The notes below the pieces were generated by a model, which made no database searches, was not told the origin of the DNA, and worked only from the letters and a program-made list of their open reading frames with translations. A DNA stretch of 64,000 nt from Herbiconiux sp. (GTDB taxonomy: Bacteria > Actinomycetota > Actinomycetes > Actinomycetales > Microbacteriaceae), in the NCBI RefSeq assembly GCF_004297105.1, contig NZ_SCVE01000020.1:186001-250000 (forward strand), written 5' to 3'. Shown here piece after piece: positions 1 through 10,439 of the stretch (position 1 is the first letter of the stretch; each line of letters opens with the position of its first letter). Made by a program: the position numbers and the translations under genes.

Positions 1-406
1 CGCGGAAGGAGGGACGGTCGACGAGCTGGCCGTCGACGAGGATGTGACGGTGCACGACCATCTGACGTGCCTGCGCGGTGGTGCGGGCGAAGCCCGACCG
101 GAGCACCAGGGCGTCGAGACGCATCTCGAGGAGCTCGACCAGGTTCTCACCGGTCAGGCCCTTCGCCTTGCGGGCCTCTTCGAAGGCGATCTTCAGCTGC
201 TTCTCGCGGATGCCATACTGGGCGCGCAGACGCTGCTTCTCGCGCAGACGAACGGCGTAGTCGCTGTCCTGCTTGCGCTTGGTGCGGCCGTGCTCGCCGG
301 GAGCGTAGGGGCGCTTCTCGAGGTACTTGGCTGCCTTCGGGGTGAGCGGAATGCCCAGGGCCCGGGAGAGGCGGGTCTTGCTTCGCGTACGCGACTTGGT
401 AGCCAC
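1..406 (-). CDS. rpsD: 30S ribosomal protein S4, N-terminal part (cut by window edge)
   Basis: Small-subunit ribosomal protein that binds 16S rRNA early in 30S assembly. The visible 135 codons begin ATKSRTRSKTRLSRALGIPL and run through the tyrosine/arginine-rich stretch PYAPGEHG into the S4 RNA-binding region (LLEMRLDALVLRSGFA, VVHRHILVDG); the C-terminus lies outside the window. The start is a GTG (406-404) with an AAAGGA Shine-Dalgarno a few bases upstream. The gene stands alone here, apart from the rpoA-rplQ cluster where some bacteria keep it, as is usual in many actinobacteria. The leader between it and rarA (407-599) contains a short GC-rich palindrome near 442-456, too little to call a regulatory element. 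Confidence 0.95.
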   Translation of the reverse strand, partial: MATKSRTRSKTRLSRALGIPLTPKAAKYLEKRPYAPGEHGRTKRKQDSDYAVRLREKQRLRAQYGIREKQLKIAFEEARKAKGLTGENLVELLEMRLDALVLRSGFARTTAQARQMVVHRHILVDGQLVDRPSFR

Positions 407-599
407 TTACGTCCTTTCGGTTGAATTCTTACAAGATGAATGCGCGCCGAGGCGCGCGTGTGAATCCACAGGATTCCAAGTAAGAGGGTGTCTGCCGGGC
501 GGTTCGGCTAAAGAACACGACCCCGTAGCCAGTGTCGATTCGCAGCCGCACGAAAATGACGCTGATTAGGCATCGATCAGATTAGCACAGGGATGTGCG

Positions 600-1961
600 T
601 CAGGACTGCTTTCCCCGCGTGATGTCGCGGAGTTTCGCGAGCCGGGCCGAGACCTCGCGCTCGTGCCCATGGTCGGTGGGGTCGTAGTACGTCGTACCCG
701 ACAGCTCGTCGGGAAGGTACTGCTGCCGCACCACGCCCAGATCGTCGTCGTGCGGGTATTTGTAGCCTTTGCCATGGCCGAGGCGCTTGGCGCCCGCGTA
801 GTGCGCGTCGCGGAGATGTTTCGGCACCCGACCGAAGTTGCCCGCCTTCACATCCGCTATGGCGGCATTGATACCCATGTACGCCGCGTTCGACTTCGGT
901 GCGGTGGCGAGGTACACCACGGCCTCGGCCATGGGGATGCGGCCCTCCGGCATGCCGATCAGCTGCATCGCCTCCGCGGCGGCCACCGCGATCTGGAGGC
1001 CTTGCGGGTCGGCCATCCCGATGTCTTCCGCGGCCAGGATGATGACCCGGCGTGCGATGAACCGCGGATCCTCCCCCGCCTCGAACATGCGCGCGAGGTA
1101 GTGCAGAGCCGCATCGACATCGGAGCCGCGCACCGACTTGATGAAGCCGCTGATGACGTCGTAGTGCTCGTCGCCGTTGCGGTCGTAGCGGAGGAGCGCC
1201 CGGTCGACCGATTGCTCGAGCACCTCGCCCGTGATGACCGGCACCTCGTGGTCGTCGTCGTCTTCGTCGGTGTCGGCGTCACGCGCCAGAACCGTGCCGG
1301 CGGCCGCTTCCAAGGCGGTGAGCGCCCGGCGGGCATCGCCCGACGACATCCGGATGATGGCAGCCCGCGCCTCGTCGTCGAGCGCGACGGCGCCCGCCAG
1401 GCCCCGCGCATCCGTCACCGCACGATCGATGAGCACGCCGAGGTCGTCGTCGGTGAGCTGCTCGAGGGTGAGCAGGAGCGATCGGGAGAGCAAGGGCGAG
1501 ATGACCGAGAACGACGGATTCTCGGTGGTGGCCGCCACGAGGATGACCCAGCCGTTCTCGACGCCCGGGAGCAGCGCGTCCTGCTGCGCCTTGGTGAAGC
1601 GGTGGATCTCGTCGAGGAACAGCACGGTCGACAGGCCGTAGAGGTCACGGTTGCGGAAGGCGTCGTCCATCACCTGGCGCACGTCTTTCACGCCCGCGGT
1701 GACGGCGGAGAGCTCGACGAACTTGCGACCGGACGAGTGCGCGATGGCCTGCGCGAGGGTGGTCTTGCCCGTACCGGGTGGACCCCACAGGATGACGGAC
1801 ACCGAACCGCTCGTGCCGCCCGTGTCGGAGGCGAGGTTGACCAGGGGCGAACCCGGGCGGAGGAGGTGCTTCTGACCGGCCACCTCGTCGAGCGATCTGG
1901 GCCGCATGCGCACAGCGAGTGGGACTGCTCCGGAGTGGAGTCCCGGTTGCTGATAGGCCAT
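600..1961 (-). CDS. rarA: Replication-associated recombination protein A (RarA/MgsA), AAA+ ATPase
   Basis: AAA+ ATPase of the RarA/MgsA/WRNIP1 family, related to clamp loaders and RuvB, acting at stalled replication forks. The 453-residue product has a Walker A (GPPGTGKT, residues 60-67), Walker B (LFLDEIH, 114-120), sensor 1 (AATTENPS, about 143-150) and an arginine finger (LLSRS, about 158-161), followed by the C-terminal helical tetramerisation part (about residues 240-450). I chose ATG 1961 (MAYQQPG) because the family starts close to the conserved [17 protein letters not shown] segment; the longer open frame upstream is Arg-rich and overlaps the divergent cyclophilin gene. There is no ribosome binding site, but a TACCCT hexamer lies 6 bases before the ATG, suggesting a leaderless transcript. 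Confidence 0.95.
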   Translation of the reverse strand: MAYQQPGLHSGAVPLAVRMRPRSLDEVAGQKHLLRPGSPLVNLASDTGGTSGSVSVILWGPPGTGKTTLAQAIAHSSGRKFVELSAVTAGVKDVRQVMDDAFRNRDLYGLSTVLFLDEIHRFTKAQQDALLPGVENGWVILVAATTENPSFSVISPLLSRSLLLTLEQLTDDDLGVLIDRAVTDARGLAGAVALDDEARAAIIRMSSGDARRALTALEAAAGTVLARDADTDEDDDDHEVPVITGEVLEQSVDRALLRYDRNGDEHYDVISGFIKSVRGSDVDAALHYLARMFEAGEDPRFIARRVIILAAEDIGMADPQGLQIAVAAAEAMQLIGMPEGRIPMAEAVVYLATAPKSNAAYMGINAAIADVKAGNFGRVPKHLRDAHYAGAKRLGHGKGYKYPHDDDLGVVRQQYLPDELSGTTYYDPTDHGHEREVSARLAKLRDITRGKQS

Positions 1962-1967
1962 ACGTCT

Positions 1968-1973
1968 AGGGTA
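1968..1973 (-). promoter_or_regulatory. -10-like hexamer for leaderless rarA
   Basis: TACCCT on the minus strand followed by exactly 6 bases and the rarA ATG. With the usual -10 to start-site distance, transcription would begin at the A of the ATG. No Shine-Dalgarno is present between them. One of eleven such arrangements in the window. Confidence 0.5.
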
Positions 1974-2020
1974 CTGTGATGGGCCGACACGGCCCGGCGA
2001 CAACGACACATGGAGGACCT

Positions 2021-2824
2021 GTGGCACCCAGCAATCAGGAGCGCGCTGCTCGAGAGGCACGAACCCGTTTGCGTGACTACAAGGCCCGCCAGACCGCGCA
2101 CTCCGAACGCGTGCGCCGACGCACTCGCGACAACGTGATCGCCGCTGTCGTCGTGGTGGTCCTGATCGCCGGCGTGACCGCCGCACAACTCTTCTACTTC
2201 AGCTCCGGCCCGGGCGCTCCCGTGGCCTCCCCCTCGGCGAGTGCCACCCCGAGCGCCAGCGCCAGCGCCACCGCGGCTGCCGGGCAGAACACCGGAGACG
2301 TTCCCGCATCCACCATCGCCGAAGGCCGCACCTGGACGGGGACGATGACGATCAACGACATCCCGCTCGGCATCCAGCTCGACGGTGCGGCGGCCCCTCA
2401 GGCCGTCTCCGCCTTCATCGCCCAAGCCCAGTCGGGCTATTTCACCGACACCTCCTGCCACCGCCTCACCACGAGCGGCATCTTCGTGCTGCAGTGCGGC
2501 GACCCCACCGGCACCGGCACGGGCGGCCCCGGCTACAGCTACGGTCCGGTCGAGAACGCGCCGGCCGACAACGTCTACCCCGCCGGCACCCTCGCCATGG
2601 CCCGCCAGAGCGGCAACGGCTACAGCATGGGCAGCCAGTTCTTCATCGTGTACGGCGACTCCACGATTCCGTCGGACGCCGCCGGCGGATACACCGTGCT
2701 CGGCACCGTGACGAGCGGCCTCGATGCCCTCGAGTCGGGTGTGATCGGGGCCGGCACGGCCGATGGTTCCGCCGACGGCAAGCCCGCCGTCAGCGCCGTG
2801 ATCACCAATGTCACAGTTCAATAA
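2021..2824 (+). CDS. Membrane-anchored cyclophilin-type peptidyl-prolyl cis-trans isomerase
   Basis: Catalyses cis-trans isomerisation of X-Pro bonds, here probably outside the membrane. The 267-residue protein has a basic, Arg-rich N-terminus (residues 1-37), one membrane helix (about 38-60, [17 protein letters not shown]), a Ser/Ala/Pro linker (about 65-95) and a cyclophilin domain from about 100 to the end. Active-site-like residues are visible: CHRL (arginine of the catalytic pair), FVLQCGD and [10 protein letters not shown] chose GTG 2021 because GGAGG lies just before it; earlier in-frame starts have no such site. Divergent from rarA. In Mycobacterium the equivalent gene (ppiB, Rv2582) lies beside rel and secDF, as here. 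Confidence 0.9.
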   Translation: MAPSNQERAAREARTRLRDYKARQTAHSERVRRRTRDNVIAAVVVVVLIAGVTAAQLFYFSSGPGAPVASPSASATPSASASATAAAGQNTGDVPASTIAEGRTWTGTMTINDIPLGIQLDGAAAPQAVSAFIAQAQSGYFTDTSCHRLTTSGIFVLQCGDPTGTGTGGPGYSYGPVENAPADNVYPAGTLAMARQSGNGYSMGSQFFIVYGDSTIPSDAAGGYTVLGTVTSGLDALESGVIGAGTADGSADGKPAVSAVITNVTVQ

Positions 2825-2887
2825 CCCCGCGCGCCGGGTGCAATAGGCTTGTGGCCGTACTCCAGACATCGTCGACAGGATGGTTCC

Positions 2888-4117
2888 GTGACCGCTAGTG
2901 ATCAGCACCCGTGGGGGCGAGTCGACGACGACGGCTCCGTCTACGTTCGTGAAACCGACGGCGAGAGATTGGTCGGTCAGTATCCCGACGGCTCGAAAGA
3001 AGAGGCCATCGCCTACTTCGAGCGCAAATACACCGACCTCGCCGGGCAGGTGACTCTGCTCGAGCAGCGCGCCAAGCGCGGTGCCCCGGCCGCCGACATC
3101 GCCAAGGCGGTGAAGTCGCTCAGTGCGACCGTCGCCACCGCCAACGCGGTCGGCGATCTCGCCGCGCTGAAGACACGGGTCGATGCTCTCTCGTCCACCG
3201 TCTCGGAGATCACCGAGAAGCAGTCCGCCGAGGCCCAGGCCGAGGTCGCGCAGGCCGTCGCCGACCGTACCGCCATCGTGGTGGAGATCGAGACCCTCGC
3301 GGCCCACGATCCGGCCAAGGCGCAGTGGAAACAGGTCACCGCGCAGATCGACGAGCTCTTCGGCCGCTGGCAGAAGCACCAGCACGAGGCACCCCGACTC
3401 CCTCGCACCGAGGCCACCGAGTTGTGGAAGCGGTTCCGCGAGGCCCGCACCTCGCTCGAGACCCAGCGCAAGGCGTTCTTCTCCGAGCTCGACCAGGTGC
3501 ACCGCGACGCACGCACCCGCAAGCAGGCGCTCGTCGATCAGGCCGAGGCGCTCTCCGGTCGTGGTGTCGACGGCATTTCCGCCTACCGCGATCTGCTCGA
3601 CCAGTGGAAGGCCACCGGTCGTGCCGGCAAGAAGTACGACGACGCGCTGTGGGACAGGTTCAAGGCCGCCGGTGACGTGCTCTACTCCGCCCGCAGCGAG
3701 GTCGTGGCCCGCGAGGAAGGTGAGTTCGGCGAGAACCTCACCGCCAAACTCGCTCTGCTGGAGGAAGCCGAGCCGCTGCTCAAAGAGACCGACCGCACGA
3801 AGGCGCGCGAGGCGCTGATCAGCATCCAGCGTCGCTGGGACGAGATCGGCAAGGTGCCCCGCGACCAGGTCAAGCCCGTCGAAGAGCGCCTCCGCAAGGT
3901 GGAAGCCGCGGTGCGCAAGCTCGACGAGGAGCACTGGAGCCGCAACAACCCCGAGAAGAAGGCGCGTTCCGAAGGTCTCGCCTCGCAGCTCACCGACGCC
4001 ATCGACAAGCTGCAGCGCGAGATCGACGATGCGAAGACCGCCGGTGACACCGCCAAGGTCAAGGAGCTTCAGGAAGCGCTCGACGCCCGCAAGATCTGGC
4101 TCGACGCTCTCGGCTGA
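2888..4117 (+). CDS. DUF349 domain-containing protein
   Basis: 409-residue, charged, largely helical cytoplasmic protein built of repeated DUF349 units. Trp-Lys-Arg-Phe type motifs that mark the repeats recur (KRFREARTS about residues 181-189, WKATGRAGKKYDDALWDRFK about 237-256, IQRRWDEIGKVP about 312-323). The N-terminal 40 residues (WGRVDDDGSVYVRE) form the small beta-rich cap seen in actinobacterial members. The function is not established; the family is conserved in actinobacteria near rel. The start is GTG 2888, preceded by an AGGATGG. A TAGGCT hexamer at 2844-2849 is a plausible -10 with a leader of about 30 bases. There are no membrane segments. Confidence 0.88.
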   Translation: MTASDQHPWGRVDDDGSVYVRETDGERLVGQYPDGSKEEAIAYFERKYTDLAGQVTLLEQRAKRGAPAADIAKAVKSLSATVATANAVGDLAALKTRVDALSSTVSEITEKQSAEAQAEVAQAVADRTAIVVEIETLAAHDPAKAQWKQVTAQIDELFGRWQKHQHEAPRLPRTEATELWKRFREARTSLETQRKAFFSELDQVHRDARTRKQALVDQAEALSGRGVDGISAYRDLLDQWKATGRAGKKYDDALWDRFKAAGDVLYSARSEVVAREEGEFGENLTAKLALLEEAEPLLKETDRTKAREALISIQRRWDEIGKVPRDQVKPVEERLRKVEAAVRKLDEEHWSRNNPEKKARSEGLASQLTDAIDKLQREIDDAKTAGDTAKVKELQEALDARKIWLDALG

Positions 4118-4212
4118 TCGTCATCACTGCTCACCGGTGAGGTGCAGCGGGAGTTGTCCACAGCCTCGCGTCCGCAGCCGGCGGCAACCGGTGCGGGTGC
4201 CATGATCGCAGG

Positions 4213-4785
4213 ATGCCGCCGGCCCTCCCCCTCGTGCTCGATGCCGCAGTTCTCCCGCTCGGCGAGCTGAGGGCGGCATGCCTCGACGGCGACCTGCGGA
4301 TGCTCGGCGGCTTCGCGTTCTGTTCCATCGACGTTCCCGAGTCGCCGATGGCGCGCGCCGAGGCACTCGCCGCGGCGATACCCGCCGGTCATGTGGTCGA
4401 GCGGATGTCGGCCGCGTGGGTGCACGGCGCGCATCCGGCTTTCCCCCGGCCCGTGCAACTCTGCATCCGCTCGACGCACCGCGTTCGCATCCGGCCGTCG
4501 GCGGCCCGGGAGGTGCGCCAGGTGGTGATGGCCGACCACGAGCTGAAGCGCCTGGGCTCGCTCCAGGTCACGGGCTGGTTCCGCACGGCCGTCGACATCG
4601 TGCGGAGCGAGGAGCAGTTCCCGCGCTCGGTGGCCGACTGCGTCTCGACGCTTCTGCTCGCCGCAGGGGCGACCCCGCGCGACTGCGCGCGGGAGTTCGA
4701 CCGTGTGCCCCATCTGCCGCACAAGCGACGGGCTCAGCAGCGCCTCGCGACGCTCAGGGGCTTCGGCGCGGTCAGCCGCCCGTGA
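4213..4785 (+). CDS. Hypothetical protein, resembles AbiEi-type antitoxin/transcriptional regulator-like proteins
   Basis: 190-residue basic protein that I cannot assign firmly. The pattern ([11 protein letters not shown] about residues 67-77, [15 protein letters not shown], a central [16 protein letters not shown] and an Arg/Leu-rich C-terminus [17 protein letters not shown]) resembles the numerous single-copy AbiEi-like proteins of Microbacteriaceae. No toxin gene lies beside it, so a toxin-antitoxin role is not supported. The ATG has a CATGAT hexamer 6 bases upstream and no clear Shine-Dalgarno. Its last 14 bases overlap, tail to tail, the end of rel. Codon third positions are GC-rich throughout, which supports coding. 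Confidence 0.7.
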   Translation: MPPALPLVLDAAVLPLGELRAACLDGDLRMLGGFAFCSIDVPESPMARAEALAAAIPAGHVVERMSAAWVHGAHPAFPRPVQLCIRSTHRVRIRPSAAREVRQVVMADHELKRLGSLQVTGWFRTAVDIVRSEEQFPRSVADCVSTLLLAAGATPRDCAREFDRVPHLPHKRRAQQRLATLRGFGAVSRP

Positions 4786-7027
4786 CCCGGTACACGTCGT
4801 AGACCGCATCGATGCGGCGCACCGCGTTCAGAACGCGGTCGAGGTGGGTCGTGTCACCCATCTCGAACACGAAGCGGCTGAGGGCGAGACGGTCGCTCGA
4901 CGTGTTCACCGAGGCGGAGAGGATGTTGACGTGATGCTCGGAGAGCACCCGAGTGACATCCGACAGCAGGCCTGAGCGGTCGAGTGCCTCCACCTGGATC
5001 TGCACCAGGAAGACGCTCTTCGACGACGGAGCCCACTCCACATCGATCATGCGCTCGGGTTCGTTCAGCAGAGAGGCCACGTTGTGGCAGTCGGCCTGGT
5101 GCACCGACACACCCGAACCGCGGGTGACGAAGCCCACGATGTCGTCGCCCGGCACCGGGGTGCAGCACTTGGCGAGCTTCACGAGGATGTCGGGGGCGCC
5201 GCGCACGAGCACGCCGGAGTCGCTGTGCGTGACCCGGGGCCGATTGCCCACGAACACATCGAGGTCGGAGTCATCGCTCTCGACCTCCGTCTGCAGCGAG
5301 GCGATCACCTTCTCGATCACCGACTGGGTGGAGATGTGACCCTCGCCGATGGCCGCGTAGAGACCGGAGACGTTGTCGTAGTGCAGCTGCGACGCCACAT
5401 CGGAGATCGAGTCCTGGCTCATCAGCTTCTGGAGAGGGAGATTCTGCTTGCGCATGGCGCGAGCGATTGCATCCCGACCCTGCTCGATGGCTTCGTCGCG
5501 CCGCTCCTTGGTGAACCACTGGCGGATCTTGTTGCGCGCACGGGGGCTCTGCACGAAGCTCAGCCAGTCTTGCGACGGCCCGGAGTCGGGGTTCTTCGAC
5601 GTGAACACCTCGACCACGTCTCCGGAGCCCAGCGTGGAGTCGAGCGGCACGAGGCGGCCGTTCACCTTGGCGCCCATGGTGCGGTGGCCCACCTCGGTGT
5701 GCACGGCGTAGGCGAAGTCGACCGGGGTCGCGCCCGCGGGCAGACCGACCACCTTGCCCTTCGGCGTGAACACGTAGACCTCTTTGGCGCCGATCTCGAA
5801 CCGCAGAGAGTCGAGGAATTCGCCCGGGTCGACCGTCTCGGCCTGCCAGTCGCTGATGCGCGCGAGCCAGGCCATGTCGGTGTCGGATGACGACGAGGGC
5901 GCCGGCGATGCCTTGCCGCCGTTCACCCGCTCCTTGTACTTCCAGTGCGCGGCCACACCGAACTCGGCGCGCTGATGCATCTCGTTGGTGCGGATCTGGA
6001 TCTCGACGGGCCGGCCGCCCGGCCCGATCACCGTGGTGTGCAGTGACTGGTAGAGATTGAACTTGGGTGTGGCGATGTAGTCCTTGAAGCGGCCGGGGAT
6101 GGGGTTCCAGCGGGCATGGATCGATCCGAGCACCGCGTAGCAGTCGCGCACCGTGTTCACGAGCACCCGGATGCCCACCAGGTCGTAGATCTCGTCGAAC
6201 TCACGACCGCGCACGATCATCTTCTGATAGATCGAGTAGTACTGCTTGGGCCGGCCTGCCACCTTGCCGCGGATCTTGCCCGCCTTGAGGTCGTCGCCGA
6301 CGGCGTCGATGACCTGCTGCACGTACTCTTCGCGCTGCGGGGTGCGCTGGCGCACGAGATTCTCGATCTCGACGTAGAGCTTGGGATACAGCACCGCGAA
6401 CGAGAGGTCTTCGAGCTCCCACTTGATCGACTGGATGCCCAGTCGGTGCGCGAGCGGCGCATAGATCTCGAGCGTCTCCTTGGCCTTGCGCTGGGCCGAC
6501 TCGGCGGCCACGAAGCCCCAGGTGCGCGCGTTGTGCAGGCGGTCGCAGAGCTTGATGATGAGCACACGGATGTCGCGCGACATCGCCACGATCATCTTGC
6601 GAACGGTCTCGGCCTGAGCGCTGTCGCCGTACTTGACCTTGTCGAGCTTCGTGACGCCGTCGACGAGCATGGCGACCTCGTCGCCGAAGTCGGCGCGCAC
6701 CATGTCGAGCGAGTAGTCGGTGTCTTCGACGGTGTCGTGCAGCAACGCTGCGGCAACCGCCTTCGAACCGAGGCCCAGTTCGGCGAGGATCTGGGCCACC
6801 GCCACCGGGTGGGTGATGTAGGGCTCGCCGCTCCGCCGCTTCTGGCCGTCGTGCGCACGTTCGGCTGCGGTGTAGGCCCGCTCGAGGATGGTGAGGTCGG
6901 CCTTCGGATGATTCGCCCGAACGGTTCGGATCAGCGTGTCGACGGCTCCCGCTGGCTGAGCCCGCGAGAACAGGCGCGGCACCAGCCGGCGCAGCGTCGC
7001 AGTCGACGTGGTGCTGGTCTCCGTCAT
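4772..7027 (-). CDS. rel: Bifunctional (p)ppGpp synthetase/hydrolase RelA/SpoT
   Basis: Makes and degrades the alarmone (p)ppGpp in the stringent response. The 751-residue protein has the full long-Rel architecture. The HD hydrolase domain has H73 in the ITHP motif and H97-D98 in LLHDTVEDT. The synthetase domain covers about residues 245-380 ([29 protein letters not shown]). A TGS domain follows at about 430-495 ([20 protein letters not shown]), then the conserved cysteine segment ([18 protein letters not shown]) and a C-terminal ACT domain (about 670-751). Both active sites look intact, so a single bifunctional enzyme is expected, as in other actinobacteria. It lies downstream of secF with an 89-base gap and could be co-transcribed or separately promoted. 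Confidence 0.97.
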   Translation of the reverse strand: MTETSTTSTATLRRLVPRLFSRAQPAGAVDTLIRTVRANHPKADLTILERAYTAAERAHDGQKRRSGEPYITHPVAVAQILAELGLGSKAVAAALLHDTVEDTDYSLDMVRADFGDEVAMLVDGVTKLDKVKYGDSAQAETVRKMIVAMSRDIRVLIIKLCDRLHNARTWGFVAAESAQRKAKETLEIYAPLAHRLGIQSIKWELEDLSFAVLYPKLYVEIENLVRQRTPQREEYVQQVIDAVGDDLKAGKIRGKVAGRPKQYYSIYQKMIVRGREFDEIYDLVGIRVLVNTVRDCYAVLGSIHARWNPIPGRFKDYIATPKFNLYQSLHTTVIGPGGRPVEIQIRTNEMHQRAEFGVAAHWKYKERVNGGKASPAPSSSSDTDMAWLARISDWQAETVDPGEFLDSLRFEIGAKEVYVFTPKGKVVGLPAGATPVDFAYAVHTEVGHRTMGAKVNGRLVPLDSTLGSGDVVEVFTSKNPDSGPSQDWLSFVQSPRARNKIRQWFTKERRDEAIEQGRDAIARAMRKQNLPLQKLMSQDSISDVASQLHYDNVSGLYAAIGEGHISTQSVIEKVIASLQTEVESDDSDLDVFVGNRPRVTHSDSGVLVRGAPDILVKLAKCCTPVPGDDIVGFVTRGSGVSVHQADCHNVASLLNEPERMIDVEWAPSSKSVFLVQIQVEALDRSGLLSDVTRVLSEHHVNILSASVNTSSDRLALSRFVFEMGDTTHLDRVLNAVRRIDAVYDVYRVTGG

Positions 7028-7116
7028 GTCAGGCCTCCACCTCGATTATCCCCCAGGGCGGAGCACCCGATGCACGCGCGCATTGCGCTGTGGGCGGATG
7101 GCACGGGCCGGCCGGG

Positions 7117-8124
7117 TCAGGAGGCCGCGCTGACCGAGGCCTTCTCCGCCTTGGCCTGATCCGCCTCGACCCGCCCATCGTGCTTGCGGATCTTCGGCTC
7201 GTTCTGACGGAACTGCGCATACAGCGGCGCGGCCACGAAGATCGTGGAGTAGGTGCCGATGATGATTCCGATGAGCAGTGCGAGCGAGATGTCGCGCAGG
7301 GTGGACGCACCCAGCACGAACGATCCGATGATCAGGATCGACGCCACAGGGAGGGCCGCCACCACCGAGGTGTTGATCGAGCGCACCAGGGTCTGGTTCA
7401 CCGCGAGGTTCACCATCTGAGCGAACGTCTGCGTGCCGCGTTCATCGAGGTTGGCCGTGTTCTCCCGGATCTTGTCGAACACCACCACCGTGTCGTACAG
7501 CGAGTAGCCGAGGATCGTGAGCAGGCCGATCACCGCCGCGGGCGTGATCTCGAGGCCCGTGAGGCCGTAGACCCCCGCCGTGATCACGAGGTCATGGAGC
7601 AGGGCGATGAGGGCTGCGGCCGCCATCTTCCAGGTGCGGAAGTAGATCGCCATGAAGATGGCCACGAGCACGAGGAAGATGATGAGACCGCGGATGGCCT
7701 GCGTGGTGATGTCGGCACCCCAGGTGGCACCGATGAACGAGGTGGCGACGTTCGTGACCGGTACGTCGTAGGCGGTGGCGAGAGCCTCCTGCACCGTGGT
7801 CGTCTGGGTACGGTCGAGTTCATCGGTCTGCACCCGAACGGCATCTTGCCCGAGCGTGCTCACGCGGGGATTGGCACCGGGCATCGCCTCGTTCACCGTG
7901 TCGGTGGCGATGTTCTGATCGAGATTGGCGACCTGCGACACCGTGAACTCGGAACCGCCGCGGAACTCGATACCGAACTCGTAGCCGCCGCGCAGCCACG
8001 GCCCGACGAGGGCGATGAGCACCAGCACTGCTGAGATGGCGTACCAGAGCTTGCGTCGCCCGATGATGTCGAACGAGCGCTTGCCGGAGTAGAGGTCGTT
8101 TCCGAACTGGGAGAAGCTGGCCAT
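7117..8124 (-). CDS. secF: Protein translocase subunit SecF
   Basis: RND-type partner of SecD that uses the proton gradient to finish export through SecYEG. The 335-residue protein has TM1 (about residues 28-48), a periplasmic-equivalent P1 domain, and five clustered C-terminal helices with the family motifs GLEITPAAVIGLLTILGYSL and YDTVVVFDKIREN, plus VAALPVASILI later on. The Lys/Glu-rich C-terminal tail is short. The ATG shares one base with the secD stop (TGATG), so translation is coupled. Third gene of yajC-secD-secF. Confidence 0.96.
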   Translation of the reverse strand: MASFSQFGNDLYSGKRSFDIIGRRKLWYAISAVLVLIALVGPWLRGGYEFGIEFRGGSEFTVSQVANLDQNIATDTVNEAMPGANPRVSTLGQDAVRVQTDELDRTQTTTVQEALATAYDVPVTNVATSFIGATWGADITTQAIRGLIIFLVLVAIFMAIYFRTWKMAAAALIALLHDLVITAGVYGLTGLEITPAAVIGLLTILGYSLYDTVVVFDKIRENTANLDERGTQTFAQMVNLAVNQTLVRSINTSVVAALPVASILIIGSFVLGASTLRDISLALLIGIIIGTYSTIFVAAPLYAQFRQNEPKIRKHDGRVEADQAKAEKASVSAAS

Positions 8125-9845
8125 CAGGAGTTCTTCCCCTCATCGGTGGAACGGTTCGAATCGGAGCCGGTCTTCGCGCCGGCGAGCTCGGCGGCCTTGC
8201 GCTCGGCGATCGTCTGGCGCTTGACCGCCTCTTTGCTGGCCGCGTTCTTCTTCGACACCGTGGTGCCCACCGCCGGGGTGCGGAACTGCGCCCGGCCGCG
8301 GTACACGGCGCCCAGGGCGCGCGGGTCGAGCCCGGAGAGCTTGTGGCCATCGCGGAAGAACGGCAGCTCGGCAAGGAGCGTCATGAGCGGGTGCGTGAAG
8401 AGCATCACGACGATGATGTCGACGATGGTGGTGAGCCCCAGCGTGAACGCGAACCCGCGCACGTTGCCGATGGCCAGCACGTACAGCACGGCGGCCGCGA
8501 GGAAGTTCACCGCGTCTGAGGCCGTGATGGTGCGGATGGCGCGCTTCCAGCCCGCCTGCACCGACGAGTTCAAGGCACGCCCGTCACGCAGTTCATCACG
8601 TATTCGTTCGAAGTAGACGATGAACGAGTCGGCCGTGATACCGATCGCCACGATCAGACCGGCCACACCCGCGAGGGAGAGACGGAAGTCGATGCGCCAC
8701 GACATCAGGGTGACCAAGAGGTAGGTGAGCGCTGCGGCGACGACGAGCGAGGCGATCGTGACCGTGCCGAGCAGCCGGTACTGGATGAGCGAATAGATCA
8801 CGACGAGCAGAAGGCCGATCGCGCCGGCGAGCAGTCCGGACAGGAGCTGCGTCGACCCGAGGGTCGCGGAGATGTCCTCCTGCGACTGGGTGGTGAAGCC
8901 GATGGGCAGCGCACCGAACTTCAGCTGGTCGGCGAGCGTCTGAGCCGATTCCTGGGTGAAGGATCCGGAGATCTGCGCCTTGCCGTCGGTGAACGCGCCA
9001 CCGGTCGTCGGGGCCGTGATGACCTTGCCGTCGAGCACGATCGCGAACTGGTTCTGCACACCGGTGAGGCCGTACAGGCGGGTGGTCACGTCGGCGAACT
9101 TCTGGGTTCCGGCATCGTTGAACGAGATGTCGACCACCCACTGGCCGGTCGAGGAGCCGTTCTGGGTGGTGGCCACGCCCGCCGAGGCATCGGCGATGTC
9201 GGCGCCCTCGATCTCGACGGGGCCGAGAATGTACTTCACGCCGTTGCTGTCGCACGTGATGAGCGGCTGGTCGGCAGGGGCCTGACCCGCATCGTCGGCG
9301 GTGGTGGAATTGCAGTCGAAGCTGTCGAACTCGGCCTGGAGCGCCGGGGTGATGTACGCCAGGTCACTGGCGTTCGTCGGGCTCGTCGTGGGCGTGGTCG
9401 ACAGGCTCGGGTCGGGCGTGGCGCTCGGAGACGTGGTGGTCGACGTGGTGGCGACGCTGGCGGCGAGAACCGGACGGAAGTCGAGCTTCGCGGACGACTC
9501 GATGCGGCTGAGGGTGGCCTCATCCGGCTGGCCGGGGATCGACACGACCACGTTCTGGGCACCCTGGGTGGTGACCTCGGCCTCCGAGACACCGCTGGCG
9601 TCGACGCGCTGGCGGATGATGGAGACCGCCTGGTCGAGCTGCTCCTGTGACGGGGTCTCCCCTGACTCCAGCTTCGGGGTCAGGATGATCTGGGTGCCGC
9701 CCTCGAGGTCGAGCGCGAGCTTCGGGGTCCACGTCGCCGTGCTCCAGATCACTCCGCCGGCGATGGTTCCGATAAGAACCGCGAAGATCACTCCCAGCCA
9801 GATGAGCGTCTTCCACGCCTTCTTGACCGCTGTGGGTTGTGCCAC
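8124..9845 (-). CDS. secD: Protein translocase subunit SecD
   Basis: Large RND-type Sec accessory subunit. The 573-residue protein starts GTG 9845 (AQPTAVKKAWKTL) with TM1 at about 15-35. The family motif DLEGGTQIILTP follows, then a long extracytoplasmic domain with an actinobacterial Ser/Thr/Pro-rich insertion (about residues 125-160), and five C-terminal helices with GVAGLIVAIGITADSFIVYF and ERIRDELRDGR. The C-terminal tail is basic and Ala-rich. It ends overlapping secF by one base. An 83-base gap separates it from the upstream yajC. Confidence 0.96.
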   Translation of the reverse strand: MAQPTAVKKAWKTLIWLGVIFAVLIGTIAGGVIWSTATWTPKLALDLEGGTQIILTPKLESGETPSQEQLDQAVSIIRQRVDASGVSEAEVTTQGAQNVVVSIPGQPDEATLSRIESSAKLDFRPVLAASVATTSTTTSPSATPDPSLSTTPTTSPTNASDLAYITPALQAEFDSFDCNSTTADDAGQAPADQPLITCDSNGVKYILGPVEIEGADIADASAGVATTQNGSSTGQWVVDISFNDAGTQKFADVTTRLYGLTGVQNQFAIVLDGKVITAPTTGGAFTDGKAQISGSFTQESAQTLADQLKFGALPIGFTTQSQEDISATLGSTQLLSGLLAGAIGLLLVVIYSLIQYRLLGTVTIASLVVAAALTYLLVTLMSWRIDFRLSLAGVAGLIVAIGITADSFIVYFERIRDELRDGRALNSSVQAGWKRAIRTITASDAVNFLAAAVLYVLAIGNVRGFAFTLGLTTIVDIIVVMLFTHPLMTLLAELPFFRDGHKLSGLDPRALGAVYRGRAQFRTPAVGTTVSKKNAASKEAVKRQTIAERKAAELAGAKTGSDSNRSTDEGKNS

Positions 9846-9928
9846 CTAAGTACTCAGCTTTCTGTGCCGCTCGAGCGCCGGTGCACGAGCGTGACCGAAC
9901 GAGCGTGGATCGAAAGGGGAACGAGTTG

Positions 9929-10360
9929 TTACTCGTCGCCCTTCTTGTCGGTCTTGTCGGAGCTCAGGGTGTCGGTGGCGGGCTTCTCGATAGCCGGCTT
10001 GTCAGCCGCCTCGATCGACTCGTCGATGCGCTCACCGTATTCGGGCTCGCCGTCGGTGGAGTGGTCGATCGGCTCGTCGATGCCGTCGAGGGGCGACGGG
10101 GTGACCACGCGGGTCACTGTCTGGCGGTGCACCTTCAGAACGGTGCCGGGGGTGGTCTCGAGCAGAACCTGGTTCTCTTCGTCATCCATCTCGAGGATGG
10201 TGCCGTAGAGACCGAAGTTCGTCATGACCTCGGCACCCACCGCCACCTTGCTCTGCAGTTCACGAGCCTGCGCCTGGCGCTTGCGGCTGTTGCGGAACAT
10301 GAAGATCACCAGCACGGCCAGAACGACCAGCATGACGATTGTTAATCCATCCAACTGCAT
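9929..10360 (-). CDS. yajC: Preprotein translocase subunit YajC
   Basis: Small single-pass membrane protein that associates with SecDF. The 143-residue product has one N-terminal helix (about residues 6-22, TIVMLVVLAVLVIFMFR) and the YajC core (VGAEVMTNFGLYGTI, TPGTVLKVHRQTVTRVV). An acidic, Lys-containing C-terminal tail of about 55 residues probably remains disordered. ATG 10360 is preceded by GGAAGG with a 10-base spacing; an in-frame TTG further upstream would place the Shine-Dalgarno inside the gene and is less likely. First gene of the yajC-secD-secF unit, and 80 bases downstream of ruvB. Confidence 0.93.
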   Translation of the reverse strand: MQLDGLTIVMLVVLAVLVIFMFRNSRKRQAQARELQSKVAVGAEVMTNFGLYGTILEMDDEENQVLLETTPGTVLKVHRQTVTRVVTPSPLDGIDEPIDHSTDGEPEYGERIDESIEAADKPAIEKPATDTLSSDKTDKKGDE

Positions 10361-10439
10361 GAAAAAGTTGCCTTCCAAAATAATGGGGGGTGTCGGGCAG
10401 GCAACATCCTATAGATGTGATCCTGTAGACCAGCTTGAA

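Noticed and set aside
407..599. An S4-type autoregulatory leader or riboswitch before rpsD
   Set aside because: Only a short GC-rich palindrome is visible; no pseudoknot or known fold could be recognised.
4213..4785. A toxin-antitoxin or abortive-infection locus around the AbiEi-like gene
   Set aside because: No toxin partner is adjacent; the neighbours are DUF349 and rel.
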